Below, one piece after another: positions 25,458 to 33,769 of a stretch of 64,000 bases of DNA. The position numbers and the translations under genes were made by a program. The stretch's first letter is position 1, and every line of letters begins with the position of its first letter. This DNA is from JABDJZ01 sp047619685 (GTDB lineage Bacteria; Bacteroidota; Rhodothermia; Rhodothermales; UBA10348). Location of the stretch: NCBI GenBank assembly GCA_047619685.1, contig JBLHLC010000015.1:39647-103646 (forward strand). Direction: 5' to 3'. A model generated the notes under the pieces. It ran no database searches. It was not told where the DNA came from and saw only the letters and a program-made list of their open reading frames with translations.

Positions 25458-26394
25458 ATCCTGCGGGTCCGGCGGAGCCGGGGGGTGTTCTTCTGGAGAT
25501 TGTGGCACCGACGCGTGCCCTTCCAACAAGCCCGCCGACTGGCTGAACGATATGGGTGCGCCGCCGGAAGGGGAGCGTTTCCCAATCCTGGAAATCTCCT
25601 TCAAAGGCGGACGGAAGGACTTCTATCGTTTGGGAGAAGGACTGGATGTTCAGACCGGAGACCAGGTCATCGTGGACGCCGATCGGGGGACCGATCTGGG
25701 AACGGTCCATCTGTCCGGGCAGATGGTCGAAATTAGGCTCCGTTCAAAAAACCTGGGCCCTGACTCCGAATTCCCGACGGTTGTTCGTGTCGCAACGGTC
25801 GAGGATCTGGACCGCTGGGCGGAGAACAAGGAGAAGGAAACTGAGACGTTTCTTGTGGGCCGCCGGACCATCGATCGGATGGGACTGTCTATGAAACTGG
25901 TGGACGTCGAATGGCAATTCGACGCCAGGAAGGTCACGTTCTACTTTACGGCCGACCACCGAGTGGACTTCCGCGAGTTGGTGAGGCGGCTTGCACGACG
26001 GTTCAGAACCCGTGTTGAATTGCGCCAGATCGGGGCCCGTGACGAGGCGGCCCGTATCGGCGGGATCGGGTCTTGTGGTCGTGAACTCTGTTGCTCCACG
26101 TGGCTGCAGGAATTCAAGCCCGTGTCCACACAGGCTGCCAAGACCCAGCACCTGCCGCTCAATCCCGTTCGACTTTCAGGGCAGTGCGGACGACTGAAGT
26201 GCTGTCTCAACTATGAGTTGGAGCAATACATGGCAGCCCTGCGGCGATTTCCACGCGTTGACTCCACGGTACCTCTTCCTGAGGGCAACGCCACGGTGCG
26301 GAAGGTGGACATTTTTCGTGATATGGTATCGCTCCAACTGGAGTCTGGGGCCTGGATCGAGCGTGGCCTGGACGTAGTCCGCGCCAGTCTTTAG
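25447..26394 (+). CDS. ricT: PSP1 domain protein RicT (YaaT)
   Basis: A 315-residue cytoplasmic protein of the PSP1/YaaT family. A Cys-rich head (CESCGSGGAGGCSSGDCGTD) precedes the PSP1 domain, whose core carries CGRELCCSTWL (near residue 212) and GQCGRLKCCLNYEL (near 245). In Bacillus RicT joins RicA and RicF in an Fe-S complex that assists RNase Y-mediated RNA maturation, and in Bacteroidota the protein has been connected with gliding (GldA-independent) only loosely. RicA and RicF are not here. Translational coupling with holB (11-base overlap) is seen directly. The extra Cys residues at the N-terminus could also bind metal. Confidence 0.88.
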   Translation: MACESCGSGGAGGCSSGDCGTDACPSNKPADWLNDMGAPPEGERFPILEISFKGGRKDFYRLGEGLDVQTGDQVIVDADRGTDLGTVHLSGQMVEIRLRSKNLGPDSEFPTVVRVATVEDLDRWAENKEKETETFLVGRRTIDRMGLSMKLVDVEWQFDARKVTFYFTADHRVDFRELVRRLARRFRTRVELRQIGARDEAARIGGIGSCGRELCCSTWLQEFKPVSTQAAKTQHLPLNPVRLSGQCGRLKCCLNYELEQYMAALRRFPRVDSTVPLPEGNATVRKVDIFRDMVSLQLESGAWIERGLDVVRASL

Positions 26395-26467
26395 CCGACG
26401 ATTCGGCCCGCAACACGGCCGGTGAGCCGGCCAGCAACTCGGCCAGGAGCAGCGATCGGCACGTAGC

Positions 26468-26872
26468 TCAGCCGTTCAGCTCTTCCAGATCATCGCTGCT
26501 GTCGAGGCTCTTCAGCAGGTCCTCTGGATCCTCTCGAATGAGCGCCAGGATCGCGCTGTGCGATACAATCAGGTAGTTGTGGCTCTTGTAGGTCAGTTCA
26601 ATCGCTTCCTTTCGCAGGAAGAATGCAAAGTCCCCCGCTCTGGCTTGGAGGGGCAGGTATCGCACCGCATCGCGACTGGGCGCCCAGGTCTCGCTCTCGC
26701 TGAATTCCGGATTTGGGATGACGTATCCCGGACCAATCCGAATGACACGGCCGGATCTGACTTTGTCCTTTTCCGCAACGGTGGCCGGGAGGACCAGGCC
26801 TGATTCAGTTTGGCGCTCGCCGGCATCCGGATCTATGAGAATCCGGTCGCCAACCAGTATGATTTCACTCAT
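26468..26872 (-). CDS. GroES-like co-chaperone family protein
   Basis: A 134-residue protein whose first two thirds match the GroES/Cpn10 fold: EIILVGDRILIDPDAGERQT, then SGLVLPATVAEKDKVRSGRVIRIGPG. It is longer than true GroES (about 95) because of an insertion rich in aromatic and acidic residues and an acidic C-terminal tail (EDPEDLLKSLDSSDDLEELNG). No groEL follows. Similar divergent co-chaperones are widespread in Bacteroidota, with unknown client or partner. Its ATG lies eight bases upstream of the end of the glycosyltransferase frame, so translation is likely coupled to it. It converges on ricT, with a GGCCGG-TGAG-CCGGCC hairpin between. Confidence 0.82.
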   Translation of the reverse strand: MSEIILVGDRILIDPDAGERQTESGLVLPATVAEKDKVRSGRVIRIGPGYVIPNPEFSESETWAPSRDAVRYLPLQARAGDFAFFLRKEAIELTYKSHNYLIVSHSAILALIREDPEDLLKSLDSSDDLEELNG

Positions 26873-28109
26873 GATGCGGGGATGGTGCCTTTTCAGAGTC
26901 GGAGACCACGCCCCTCATGAGAGCGGCGTACTGGTCGATGATTCGTTCTCGGTCGAAATGGAGCGACCGGGCAGACGCGAGCTTCTGCCACTTGGCTAGA
27001 ACGTTTTCCAGGGCGCTGGGGTCCTCCAGCAGTCCGACAACCCGCGGGAGACCCGTCCAGCGAAAGGAGGGTCCCGCTCCCGAAGTGTCCATCTCTCTTC
27101 CCAGAGGAGATTCCAGATCACAAACGGCCAGAACGGGCGTTCCCGATCCAAGGGCAGGGAGGAGCTTACTGGGGATGAATGAGCCGCCCGCGCCTTCCTT
27201 CTCGGTCACCACAAAGAGATCGCAGGCACGCAGAGCGGCAGCGAGCGAGCGTTCGTCCGTCAGCGCCCCGATCGTAAACCGGGAGTCTCCCGTTTCCGCA
27301 GCCCACTGCTGTAGTCGCCCCGCCTCTGTGCCTCCCGCCCTGATGTCGAAGGTGAAGGCTGCGGAGGAGTTGGAGAGTGCTTTGCAAAGGCGAATCAAAT
27401 CCTGCTTTCCCCCAACATTCCCCGAATACAACAACTTGAGCGGATCTCGGGCGAGACGGGCTGGGGTGGCCCCGGTCTGGGCCAGCGCGAGTGCCAGGGT
27501 GCCGTGCAACCAGTTGGGAAGTTCGTGTACCGTCTGTCCACGGCCCGCAAGCGGCGTCAACCGGTCCCGCATCACCGGTGAGATGGTGCTCCACACGTCG
27601 GCGCGGTTGAACAGGAGTCGCTGTACGCCCCTGAGAATCGAGCCCAGCCTGCTGCTCCGGACAATGCCAGTCGCTTCGGCCGCCTCGGCTGAGAGGTCCT
27701 GAACATTGAGCCAAAGCGGGGTTCCGGCAGCAACTGCGGCCAGAATGCCGTACCCGACGCCTCCCACAAGGGGGCAGAACGTCATGACAAGGTCAAACTC
27801 ACCCGGCCGGGGAAGACGCCTGGACAGCGAGAGCAGGAAGGAACTCTCATAGCACAAACGGGCCAGGAAGCTCTCCGGAGACTTCGGGATGTAGATCCCG
27901 TAGCGCGACACCCTGACCCCATTCTCAGCGGTGGTCACGATGTCCATGCCGTTCTGGCCCGACTTGTCCTCCCACTCCGGGTAGTAGGGGTAGGCACAGC
28001 GCACCTCAACGTCAAAACCACGGTCTACAAGTCCTTCGCAAAGATCTGCAAAGAGGACCCCCCCCCCGAGGTCAGGCCTGTAGACGTTTACAATTACCAG
28101 GAGGCGCAT
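26865..28109 (-). CDS. Glycosyltransferase family 4 (WbuB-like)
   Basis: A 414-residue GT-B-fold glycosyltransferase. The N-terminus (LLVIVNVYRPDLGGGVLFADLCEGLVDRG) binds acceptor, and the C-terminal half has the donor-site pattern with KLLYSGNVGGKQDLIRL and a GGSFIPSKLLPALGSGTPVLAV segment carrying a Ser where many GT4 enzymes have EGxxxxxxEA. It would transfer a sugar to a cell-surface polysaccharide, lipid or O-antigen. No other polysaccharide genes surround it, so the product is unknown. It is followed with an eight-base overlap by the GroES-like gene and is preceded, 11 bases upstream, by the U-tract of the terminator for the small protein at 28215. Confidence 0.85.
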   Translation of the reverse strand: MRLLVIVNVYRPDLGGGVLFADLCEGLVDRGFDVEVRCAYPYYPEWEDKSGQNGMDIVTTAENGVRVSRYGIYIPKSPESFLARLCYESSFLLSLSRRLPRPGEFDLVMTFCPLVGGVGYGILAAVAAGTPLWLNVQDLSAEAAEATGIVRSSRLGSILRGVQRLLFNRADVWSTISPVMRDRLTPLAGRGQTVHELPNWLHGTLALALAQTGATPARLARDPLKLLYSGNVGGKQDLIRLCKALSNSSAAFTFDIRAGGTEAGRLQQWAAETGDSRFTIGALTDERSLAAALRACDLFVVTEKEGAGGSFIPSKLLPALGSGTPVLAVCDLESPLGREMDTSGAGPSFRWTGLPRVVGLLEDPSALENVLAKWQKLASARSLHFDRERIIDQYAALMRGVVSDSEKAPSPHHE

Positions 28110-28120
28110 AAAGACCGGAC

Positions 28121-28154
28121 AAAAAAAACACGGCCGCTTACGCGCGGCCGTGTT
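28121..28154 (-). terminator. Intrinsic terminator of the small-protein gene
   Basis: On the minus strand an 11-base-pair perfect stem (28144-28154 with 28127-28137) with loop GCGTAA is followed by eight U residues (28121-28128 on the plus strand are A). It separates the 30-residue gene from the glycosyltransferase gene. Confidence 0.9.
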
Positions 28155-28214
28155 GGCACTTTCCGATGTCGTGTAGAAGAATTGAGCGGTTCCTCGCCCA
28201 CGAAATCACAGGGG

Positions 28215-28307
28215 CTAGAGCAGTTGGAAGACAGTCAAGACGATCAAGCCGACGACGCCTGCCCCAAGCGTCATCGCGCGGATCGCGCTGTCTATTGGAT
28301 TGCGCAT
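28215..28307 (-). CDS. Small single-helix membrane protein of 30 residues, unknown function
   Basis: Reads MRNPIDSAIRAMTLG and then AGVVGLIVLTVFQLL to a TAG. A short polar N-terminus with two Arg and one membrane helix, similar in plan to the 35-residue protein at 5211-5318. It ends about 60 bases before a strong intrinsic terminator on the same strand, which suggests its own transcript. The ribosome site is weak (ATCGG directly before ATG), so translation needs testing. Single-helix peptides of this size occur as subunits of respiratory or transport complexes and as membrane toxins, and nothing here points to one of these. Confidence 0.55.
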   Translation of the reverse strand: MRNPIDSAIRAMTLGAGVVGLIVLTVFQLL

Positions 28308-28414
28308 CCGATGGCTGTTACCGATTCGGTTTTTTGTGAGGGGTGAGTACCGTCAGAAGGAACAGCAACCCAGACGGCTTCCCAAACCATTCGGACCAAA
28401 AGAGAGGCCGTTTA

Positions 28415-28434
28415 AACAAAATTCATCTTTTGTT
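28415..28434. other. AT-rich inverted repeat AACAAAA/TTTTGTT
   Basis: A perfect seven-base inverted repeat with a six-base spacer between the purF stop and the small-protein gene, in the region that must hold the latter's promoter on the minus strand. It could be an operator or a weak terminator after purF. No GC stem is present. Confidence 0.3.
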
Positions 28435-28454
28435 AACAACTTGTCCTTGGGTGT

Positions 28455-29957
28455 CTACCACTCATTCTCCTCTTTCGTCACATCCATCTCGACCGGAACC
28501 GGATAGCGACCCGTAAAACAGGCATTGCAGTAGCCGGCCCCAGACAGATTTGCTGACCGGACGGCGTTCATCAACCCTTCCGCACTGAGGTAGGCCAGGC
28601 TATCAACACCCAGCCACTCACCCATGGCCTGCACGTCCGAGCCGAACTTGTTGGCGAGGAGTTCTTCGTGACTAGGGAAGTCCATCCCATAGAAGCAAGG
28701 ACTTACGACAGGTGGCGAGGCGACGCGGAAGTGCACTTCCCGTGCGCCGGCCTTGCGGACCATCTGCACCAGTTGGCGCGCCGTGGTACCCCGCACAATC
28801 GAGTCGTCCACCATAACGACAATCCGGTCCTTCAGTACCCCTTCGACTGTATTGAACTTGCTCCGGACCTTGGTCTCCCGGCGGCCTTGGCCGGGCGAGA
28901 TAAATGTCCGTCCCACATAATGATTGCGGATCAGCCCGATTTCATATCGAGCTTTGTACCCAAGCTTGCGGCATTCCGTCACGTAACCGAGCGTAGCCGT
29001 GTTGGATGAGTCCGGCACGGATATGACAATGGGCTTCTCGCCTTTAGGGTCTACCGGGATAGGGGCGTCATGCGCGAGCTGCTTGCCCATTTTGCGCCTG
29101 ACCTTGTCCACGTTCTCGCCGAATATTTTTGAGTCCGGCCGGGAGAAATAGACGTATTCGAAGACGCACTGGCTGACGCCATGATTCTGGGCAAGGTGGA
29201 AGTTGCTGAACTTGCCTCGGTCGACGCCCGGCTGATCGATTACCAGGACCTCTCCGGGCTCGATATCCCGGACATACTCGGCACCTATCAGGTCAAAAGC
29301 ACAGGTCTCGCTGGCCACGAACCAGGACTCTGCGCCATTGGGGCCACCGCCTGACAGCTTACCGAGTGCAAGAGGCCTGAACCCATTGGGATCCCGAACG
29401 GCAATCAATTGCTCATCGGTCATGATGACCAACGAAAACGCCCCTTCCACTTGGGTCAGGGCATCCATGATGCGATCCACCTGCTTTCTTCGGGGGCTCT
29501 GAGCGATCAGGTGCAGGATCAGCTCCGTATCGCTGGTCGTCTGAAACAGCGTTCCCCTTTCCGAAAACGTGTTCCGCAGTTCGCGTGCGTTGGAGAGGTT
29601 GCCATTGTGGCCAATCGCCAGGTTACCGCCGCGATAGTGCACCACAAACGGCTGGATGTTGGACGCATTACCGGCCGCTCCCGCGGTCGAGTAGCGATTG
29701 TGACCTATCGCAGAGGTCCCCAATAACTTGGTCTCGAAGATCCCCGGATCGCTAAAGACATCCAGAACGAGTCCGTCGCCTTTAAATGTGGGCATCACGG
29801 GCCGACCTTTTTGCTCGTCGAAGGTAGACGTGACAATTCCTGCGCTTTCTTGTCCTCTGTGCTGGAGAGCGTGAAGCCCCAGGTAGGTCAGCTGCGACGC
29901 ATTACGCGCGTTGAAGGCGCCAAATATTCCGCAGTATTCTCTAAGGTCTTCAGCCAT
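28455..29957 (-). CDS. purF: Amidophosphoribosyltransferase
   Basis: Catalyses the first committed step of purine synthesis, PRPP plus glutamine to phosphoribosylamine. At 500 residues it has the usual length. The glutaminase domain starts after a short propeptide, MAEDLREY, with Cys9 as the expected new N-terminal nucleophile (CGIFG). HALQHRGQESAG and GHNRYSTAG follow, and the PRPP loop VVMVDDSIVRGTTARQ is near residue 365. Expected cluster ligands of the Bacillus-type enzyme are present (CVFEYVYFSRPDS, and Cys residues near the C-terminus). The gene is not in a pur operon. Upstream on the same strand is a CorC/HlyC gene. Confidence 0.96.
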   Translation of the reverse strand: MAEDLREYCGIFGAFNARNASQLTYLGLHALQHRGQESAGIVTSTFDEQKGRPVMPTFKGDGLVLDVFSDPGIFETKLLGTSAIGHNRYSTAGAAGNASNIQPFVVHYRGGNLAIGHNGNLSNARELRNTFSERGTLFQTTSDTELILHLIAQSPRRKQVDRIMDALTQVEGAFSLVIMTDEQLIAVRDPNGFRPLALGKLSGGGPNGAESWFVASETCAFDLIGAEYVRDIEPGEVLVIDQPGVDRGKFSNFHLAQNHGVSQCVFEYVYFSRPDSKIFGENVDKVRRKMGKQLAHDAPIPVDPKGEKPIVISVPDSSNTATLGYVTECRKLGYKARYEIGLIRNHYVGRTFISPGQGRRETKVRSKFNTVEGVLKDRIVVMVDDSIVRGTTARQLVQMVRKAGAREVHFRVASPPVVSPCFYGMDFPSHEELLANKFGSDVQAMGEWLGVDSLAYLSAEGLMNAVRSANLSGAGYCNACFTGRYPVPVEMDVTKEENEW

Positions 29958-30043
29958 GGAGTCTCTTAGGATTCCGTTCGATTACGTGCAGCAGAGGGGA
30001 GGAGGGATAGCTTGTATCTACCGACGGAGTGCAGGTTTCTGGT

Positions 30044-31420
30044 TCATGCCTGGTCTGCCCGGTCTTCTTGATTTGCATCCGAGTCTTCTGGCTCGATGGA
30101 AAGGATGATCTGACCGATCCGGTTGTTTTCGACTGATTCAACCCGCATGCGCAAGTTTTCGAACTCGATCAGGTCCTCCTTCTCCGGGATGGCCCCGGCA
30201 ACGCTGAAAACAAGACCGGCGAGTGTTTCGAAGTCAAAACTGTCAGTATCCAGGTCCAACCCCGCGACCTTGTTCAGGTCGTCCAGATCAATGCGACCCT
30301 CGACACGGAACGTTCCGTCCTCCAGTTCGACGCACAACGCGTTTTCGATTTCGTCGTGCTCGTCCTGTATTTCGCCAACAATCTCTTCAAGGATGTCTTC
30401 CAGTGTAACCAGCCCGGCCGTGCCGCCATACTCGTCCACCACCAGGGCGAGGTGGGTCTTGCGGGACTGAAAATCGGAGAGCAGATCGTCCAGTTTCTTC
30501 CTCAGGGGGACAAACATGGGCGGCCTGGCGAGCTTGGACCAGTCCATTGTCTCCGGAGGTTCCGGGACGAGCAAGAAAGGAAGGATGTCCTTGGCGTATA
30601 CGATGCCCAGGATATTGTCCAGGTGGCCAGCAAAGACGGGTATGCGACTGTGGCCACTGTGCCGAATGGTCTGGATAGCGTCGCTGAGGCTCGCGTCGGT
30701 CGAAAGGGCAACGATATCCAGCCTAGTCACCATGATCTCCCTGGCCGTCGTCTCGCCAAACTCCACAATGGAGTGGATGATTTCACGCTCAGCCACCTGC
30801 AGCGAGCCATGTGCCTCCCCAATCTCGGCCATAGTCTTTACGTCGTCAGCCGAGAGACGCGATCCGGTTGTCTGGATCTTGCTGTTGAAGATGAGCATCC
30901 GCTGTGCCGTCCAGCGCGAAATTGGCCGCAGCAGGCGGTGGACCAAAAGAAGAGGACGCGAAACGCCTCTGCTGAACGCCCGCGCGTGGTTGGACGCCAG
31001 AAGCTTGGGTGATATTTCGCTCACGACCAGCAAGATGAAGGTGAGGGCAATTACCTCCAGGAAGACGGTGAGGGCTGGGTTCCACGCAAATGTCACTGCC
31101 AGATCGCTTGTTACGACTGCCGCCAGGATGGCTGCCCCAACGTTCACGACCGTGTTGAGGATCAGAATCGTGATCAGAAGCGCGCCTGGACGCTCGAGCA
31201 GCTTGGTGACACGCCGGCTTGCCGCGTCTGCCTCGTTGGCCATCTCCTCCCGCTGTGAAGCGTCCAGCGAGAACAGAGCAACCTCCGCACCCGAGAAAAA
31301 CGCAGACAGCATCAGCAGTGCCATAAAAATGGCAATGGGCCACACCAGAGACGCCAATTCCAACGGCACCTCTTGCAGGATCAAACTGACGGTATGGGCC
31401 CAGTTAGGCTCGGGATCCAC
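30044..31420 (-). CDS. HlyC/CorC (CNNM) family transporter with CBS pair
   Basis: A 458-residue membrane protein: DUF21/CNNM membrane domain (about residues 25-200, with LMLSAFFSGAEVALFSLD and the ISPKLLASNHA segment), two CBS domains (about 225-345) and the C-terminal CorC_HlyC domain (about 365-445, LEDGTFRVEGRIDLDDLNK). The family mediates magnesium or cobalt efflux or sodium/magnesium exchange. The start is a GTG at 31420, the only start upstream of the first helix. It lies between purF and a sodium-coupled transporter, all on the minus strand, 48 bases after the latter. Confidence 0.88.
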   Translation of the reverse strand: MDPEPNWAHTVSLILQEVPLELASLVWPIAIFMALLMLSAFFSGAEVALFSLDASQREEMANEADAASRRVTKLLERPGALLITILILNTVVNVGAAILAAVVTSDLAVTFAWNPALTVFLEVIALTFILLVVSEISPKLLASNHARAFSRGVSRPLLLVHRLLRPISRWTAQRMLIFNSKIQTTGSRLSADDVKTMAEIGEAHGSLQVAEREIIHSIVEFGETTAREIMVTRLDIVALSTDASLSDAIQTIRHSGHSRIPVFAGHLDNILGIVYAKDILPFLLVPEPPETMDWSKLARPPMFVPLRKKLDDLLSDFQSRKTHLALVVDEYGGTAGLVTLEDILEEIVGEIQDEHDEIENALCVELEDGTFRVEGRIDLDDLNKVAGLDLDTDSFDFETLAGLVFSVAGAIPEKEDLIEFENLRMRVESVENNRIGQIILSIEPEDSDANQEDRADQA

Positions 31421-31467
31421 GGTTAACGGGACAAGTGGCCGCCACTATCGAACGATGTCTGTCAAGC

Positions 31468-32835
31468 CTAGAAGTAATTTCCGGTAACGATGACGTAGAT
31501 CAGGACAGCTCCGACAGCAGCAGGACAGACGTAGCGAACCAGAAACCCGAACAGCGGTGCGGCGGGCATCTTGTGTCCAGATACCTCCAGAGACTTGACG
31601 GCGTTGGGCACTCCCCATTTCCAGCCAACAAAAACACAGAGGGAAATCGCGCCGATTGAAAGCGAGTAGTTACCCCAGAGAATGTTGTTGAGCGAGAGGA
31701 AGTCCATACCCGTCCCAAGGAAGTCTGTGAACATCGGAACGGCGCCGTTTGAAAGAGCGGAAGGCACTGCAAACACGAAACACCCTCCTCCAAGGATCCA
31801 GGCGGCCTTGTTCCGAGACCAGCCCTTCTCGTCCACGAAGTAGGAGACCGTGACCTCTAGCAAGGAGATGGTGGACGTCAGCGCTGCAATGGCCAGCAGG
31901 GCGTAAAACGCGATTGCGAAGAACTGGCCCGCGGGAAGGCTCCCGAAAATGGACGGCAGAACCACAAACACGAGCCCCGGACCGGCACCCGGCTCGACGC
32001 CGGCGGAGAAAAGGGCGGGGAAGATGATCAGGCCGGCCAGAAGCGCAATGGCGGTATCGAAGAGGGCTACGGTAATACCCGCGCTGAACAGGTTTTCACT
32101 GTCCGGGAAGTAGGACCCGTACGTGATCATGGCTCCCATGCCAAGGGAGAGGCTGAATAGCGCCTGGCCCAGGGCACTCATGATCACGACAACGGTGATC
32201 TTCGAGAAGTCTGGTTTGAAGAGGTACACCAGGCCTTCCATCCCTCCGGGCAGCGTGACAGACCGGATGGCCAGGATGATCAGGATGATCAGAAGGAGGG
32301 GCATCAAAACCTTGGTCACACGCTCAATGCCCTTGGACACCCCGCCACGAACCACCAGGACGGTGAGCAGCATAAATGCACCCGTCAGGAAAATGGCCTT
32401 ACCCGGGTTGCCAATAAGCTCGGTGAAGAGTGCGCCGCTTTGCTCGGCCGTCATGACTCCGCCGTAAACGCCTGTGACCGCGCCCCAGAGGTACGACAAA
32501 GTCCAGCCGGCGATTACGCCATAGAAGGCAAGGATTCCAAACCCGGTAAGCACCCCCAGGCCGCCGACCCAGGGCCAGAGAGAGTTGGGGACGAGGGCCT
32601 TGAAGGCTCCAACTGGGTTCTTTTGGGAATGGCGGCCAATCGACAGTTCGGCCAATACGACCGGGATTCCGATGGCGAAGACGAAGATCAGGTAGATGAG
32701 CACAAAGGCCCCGCCTCCGTTCTCACCTGCGCTGTACGGGAATCGCCAAATATTGCCGAGACCGATTGCTGATCCTGCGGCAGCAAAAATGAATCCCATG
32801 CGGCCGCTCCACTGGCCGCGCGACGCAGTCGCCAT
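31468..32835 (-). CDS. Sodium-dependent transporter (NSS/SNF family)
   Basis: A 455-residue LeuT-fold symporter with 11-12 helices. The N-terminal motif GFIFAAAGSAIGLGNIWRFPYSAGENGGGAF is diagnostic for the neurotransmitter:sodium symporter family and includes the unwound part of TM1 that binds Na+ and substrate. The TM6 region reads ALGQALFSLSLGMGAMITYGSY. Bacterial members mostly carry amino acids. No neighbouring catabolic genes point to the substrate. Confidence 0.92.
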   Translation of the reverse strand: MATASRGQWSGRMGFIFAAAGSAIGLGNIWRFPYSAGENGGGAFVLIYLIFVFAIGIPVVLAELSIGRHSQKNPVGAFKALVPNSLWPWVGGLGVLTGFGILAFYGVIAGWTLSYLWGAVTGVYGGVMTAEQSGALFTELIGNPGKAIFLTGAFMLLTVLVVRGGVSKGIERVTKVLMPLLLIILIILAIRSVTLPGGMEGLVYLFKPDFSKITVVVIMSALGQALFSLSLGMGAMITYGSYFPDSENLFSAGITVALFDTAIALLAGLIIFPALFSAGVEPGAGPGLVFVVLPSIFGSLPAGQFFAIAFYALLAIAALTSTISLLEVTVSYFVDEKGWSRNKAAWILGGGCFVFAVPSALSNGAVPMFTDFLGTGMDFLSLNNILWGNYSLSIGAISLCVFVGWKWGVPNAVKSLEVSGHKMPAAPLFGFLVRYVCPAAVGAVLIYVIVTGNYF

Positions 32836-32961
32836 ACTTCCGATGCTTTTTGAGTGGAAAAACGCAAGATAGGCCGCCCCGCTCGAACATCTTCACTCGG
32901 AAGTGAGACACTCTGGTGGGACGGCCCGAATCCTGCAGAATGCTGAGCCCGCCTCTACGAC

Positions 32962-33495
32962 CTAGAAGGGAAGCTCATCGTCAGGTTCAAACGCGTAGTC
33001 ATCTCCGGCCGGGGCTGTCGCACCCGAAACACCGTTTCCCGGGCTGGACGCGGCGGCCAAGGCGGCCGACCCTCCGTTTGGAGCCTTGGACGATCCACTT
33101 TCCTGAGAACTACCCGTGGCACTGCGGAGTTTTGACTCGCCAGCCGTGAAGCTGGCCTCGTCTCGTCCGCCGAGCATCAGCATCTCTTTGGCCTTGATTT
33201 CCGTGGTGTAGCGCGTGTTTCCGTCCCGGTCCTGGTAGGAGCGGGACTGGAGCGAGCCCTCGAAATAGACCTGAGATCCCTTACGGAGATACTCGTTGCA
33301 GATTTCGGCCAATCGGCTCCAAGCGACTACGCTGTGCCATTCCGTCTTCTCGATCCAGTCCCCGTTGGCGTCCTTGTAGGACTCGGTTGTGGCGATTCTC
33401 AAGTTGCAGACCGCGGTTCCGCTACCTGTATAGCGGAGTTCAGGGTCTTGCCCCAGATTGCCAACCAGAACGACCTTGTTAATTCCTCGTGCCAT
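32962..33495 (-). CDS. ssb: Single-stranded DNA-binding protein
   Basis: A 177-residue SSB: an OB fold (1-110; NKVVLVGNLGQDPELRYT, WHSVVAWSRLAEICNEYLRKGSQVYFEG), a low-complexity Gly/Ser/Ala linker and the acidic protein-interaction tip DDELPF. The start is fixed by a perfect AGGAGG eight bases before the ATG (33504-33509 on the plus strand). A 13-base perfect palindrome (33555-33567) lies upstream and may be a regulatory site. No rpsF/rpsR neighbours, so this may be a second ssb or a stand-alone copy. Confidence 0.96.
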   Translation of the reverse strand: MARGINKVVLVGNLGQDPELRYTGSGTAVCNLRIATTESYKDANGDWIEKTEWHSVVAWSRLAEICNEYLRKGSQVYFEGSLQSRSYQDRDGNTRYTTEIKAKEMLMLGGRDEASFTAGESKLRSATGSSQESGSSKAPNGGSAALAAASSPGNGVSGATAPAGDDYAFEPDDELPF

Positions 33496-33554
33496 TGATT
33501 ACACCTCCTGTGTTTAGCTGAAGCAGCTGTTTACATGAACCCCTGGCGATATAT

Positions 33555-33567
33555 ATCTCCAGGAGAT
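33555..33567. promoter_or_regulatory. Palindrome upstream of ssb
   Basis: ATCTCC-A-GGAGAT, a perfect 13-base palindrome 60 bases upstream of the ssb start in a divergent gap with mazG. It is placed where an operator (possibly SOS-type) could act, but does not match a LexA box I know. Confidence 0.3.
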
Positions 33568-33769
33568 GTAATGATGTCGCCCCCTGCGACCAGCCGCTCA
33601 ACCCTAGAGCCAATGGCTTCCGGAATGCAACGACGCAGTGGGTCGGTGAGCCCAAATAATACGTGGGGCCCGTGACACTCGAATGTCATCCCGGGGCCAT
33701 TGTGGACAACTTTCGAGGATCACTGAAGCACACTCGCCCTTCAATTCGCTCTCCGAATCCGGCTTACCA

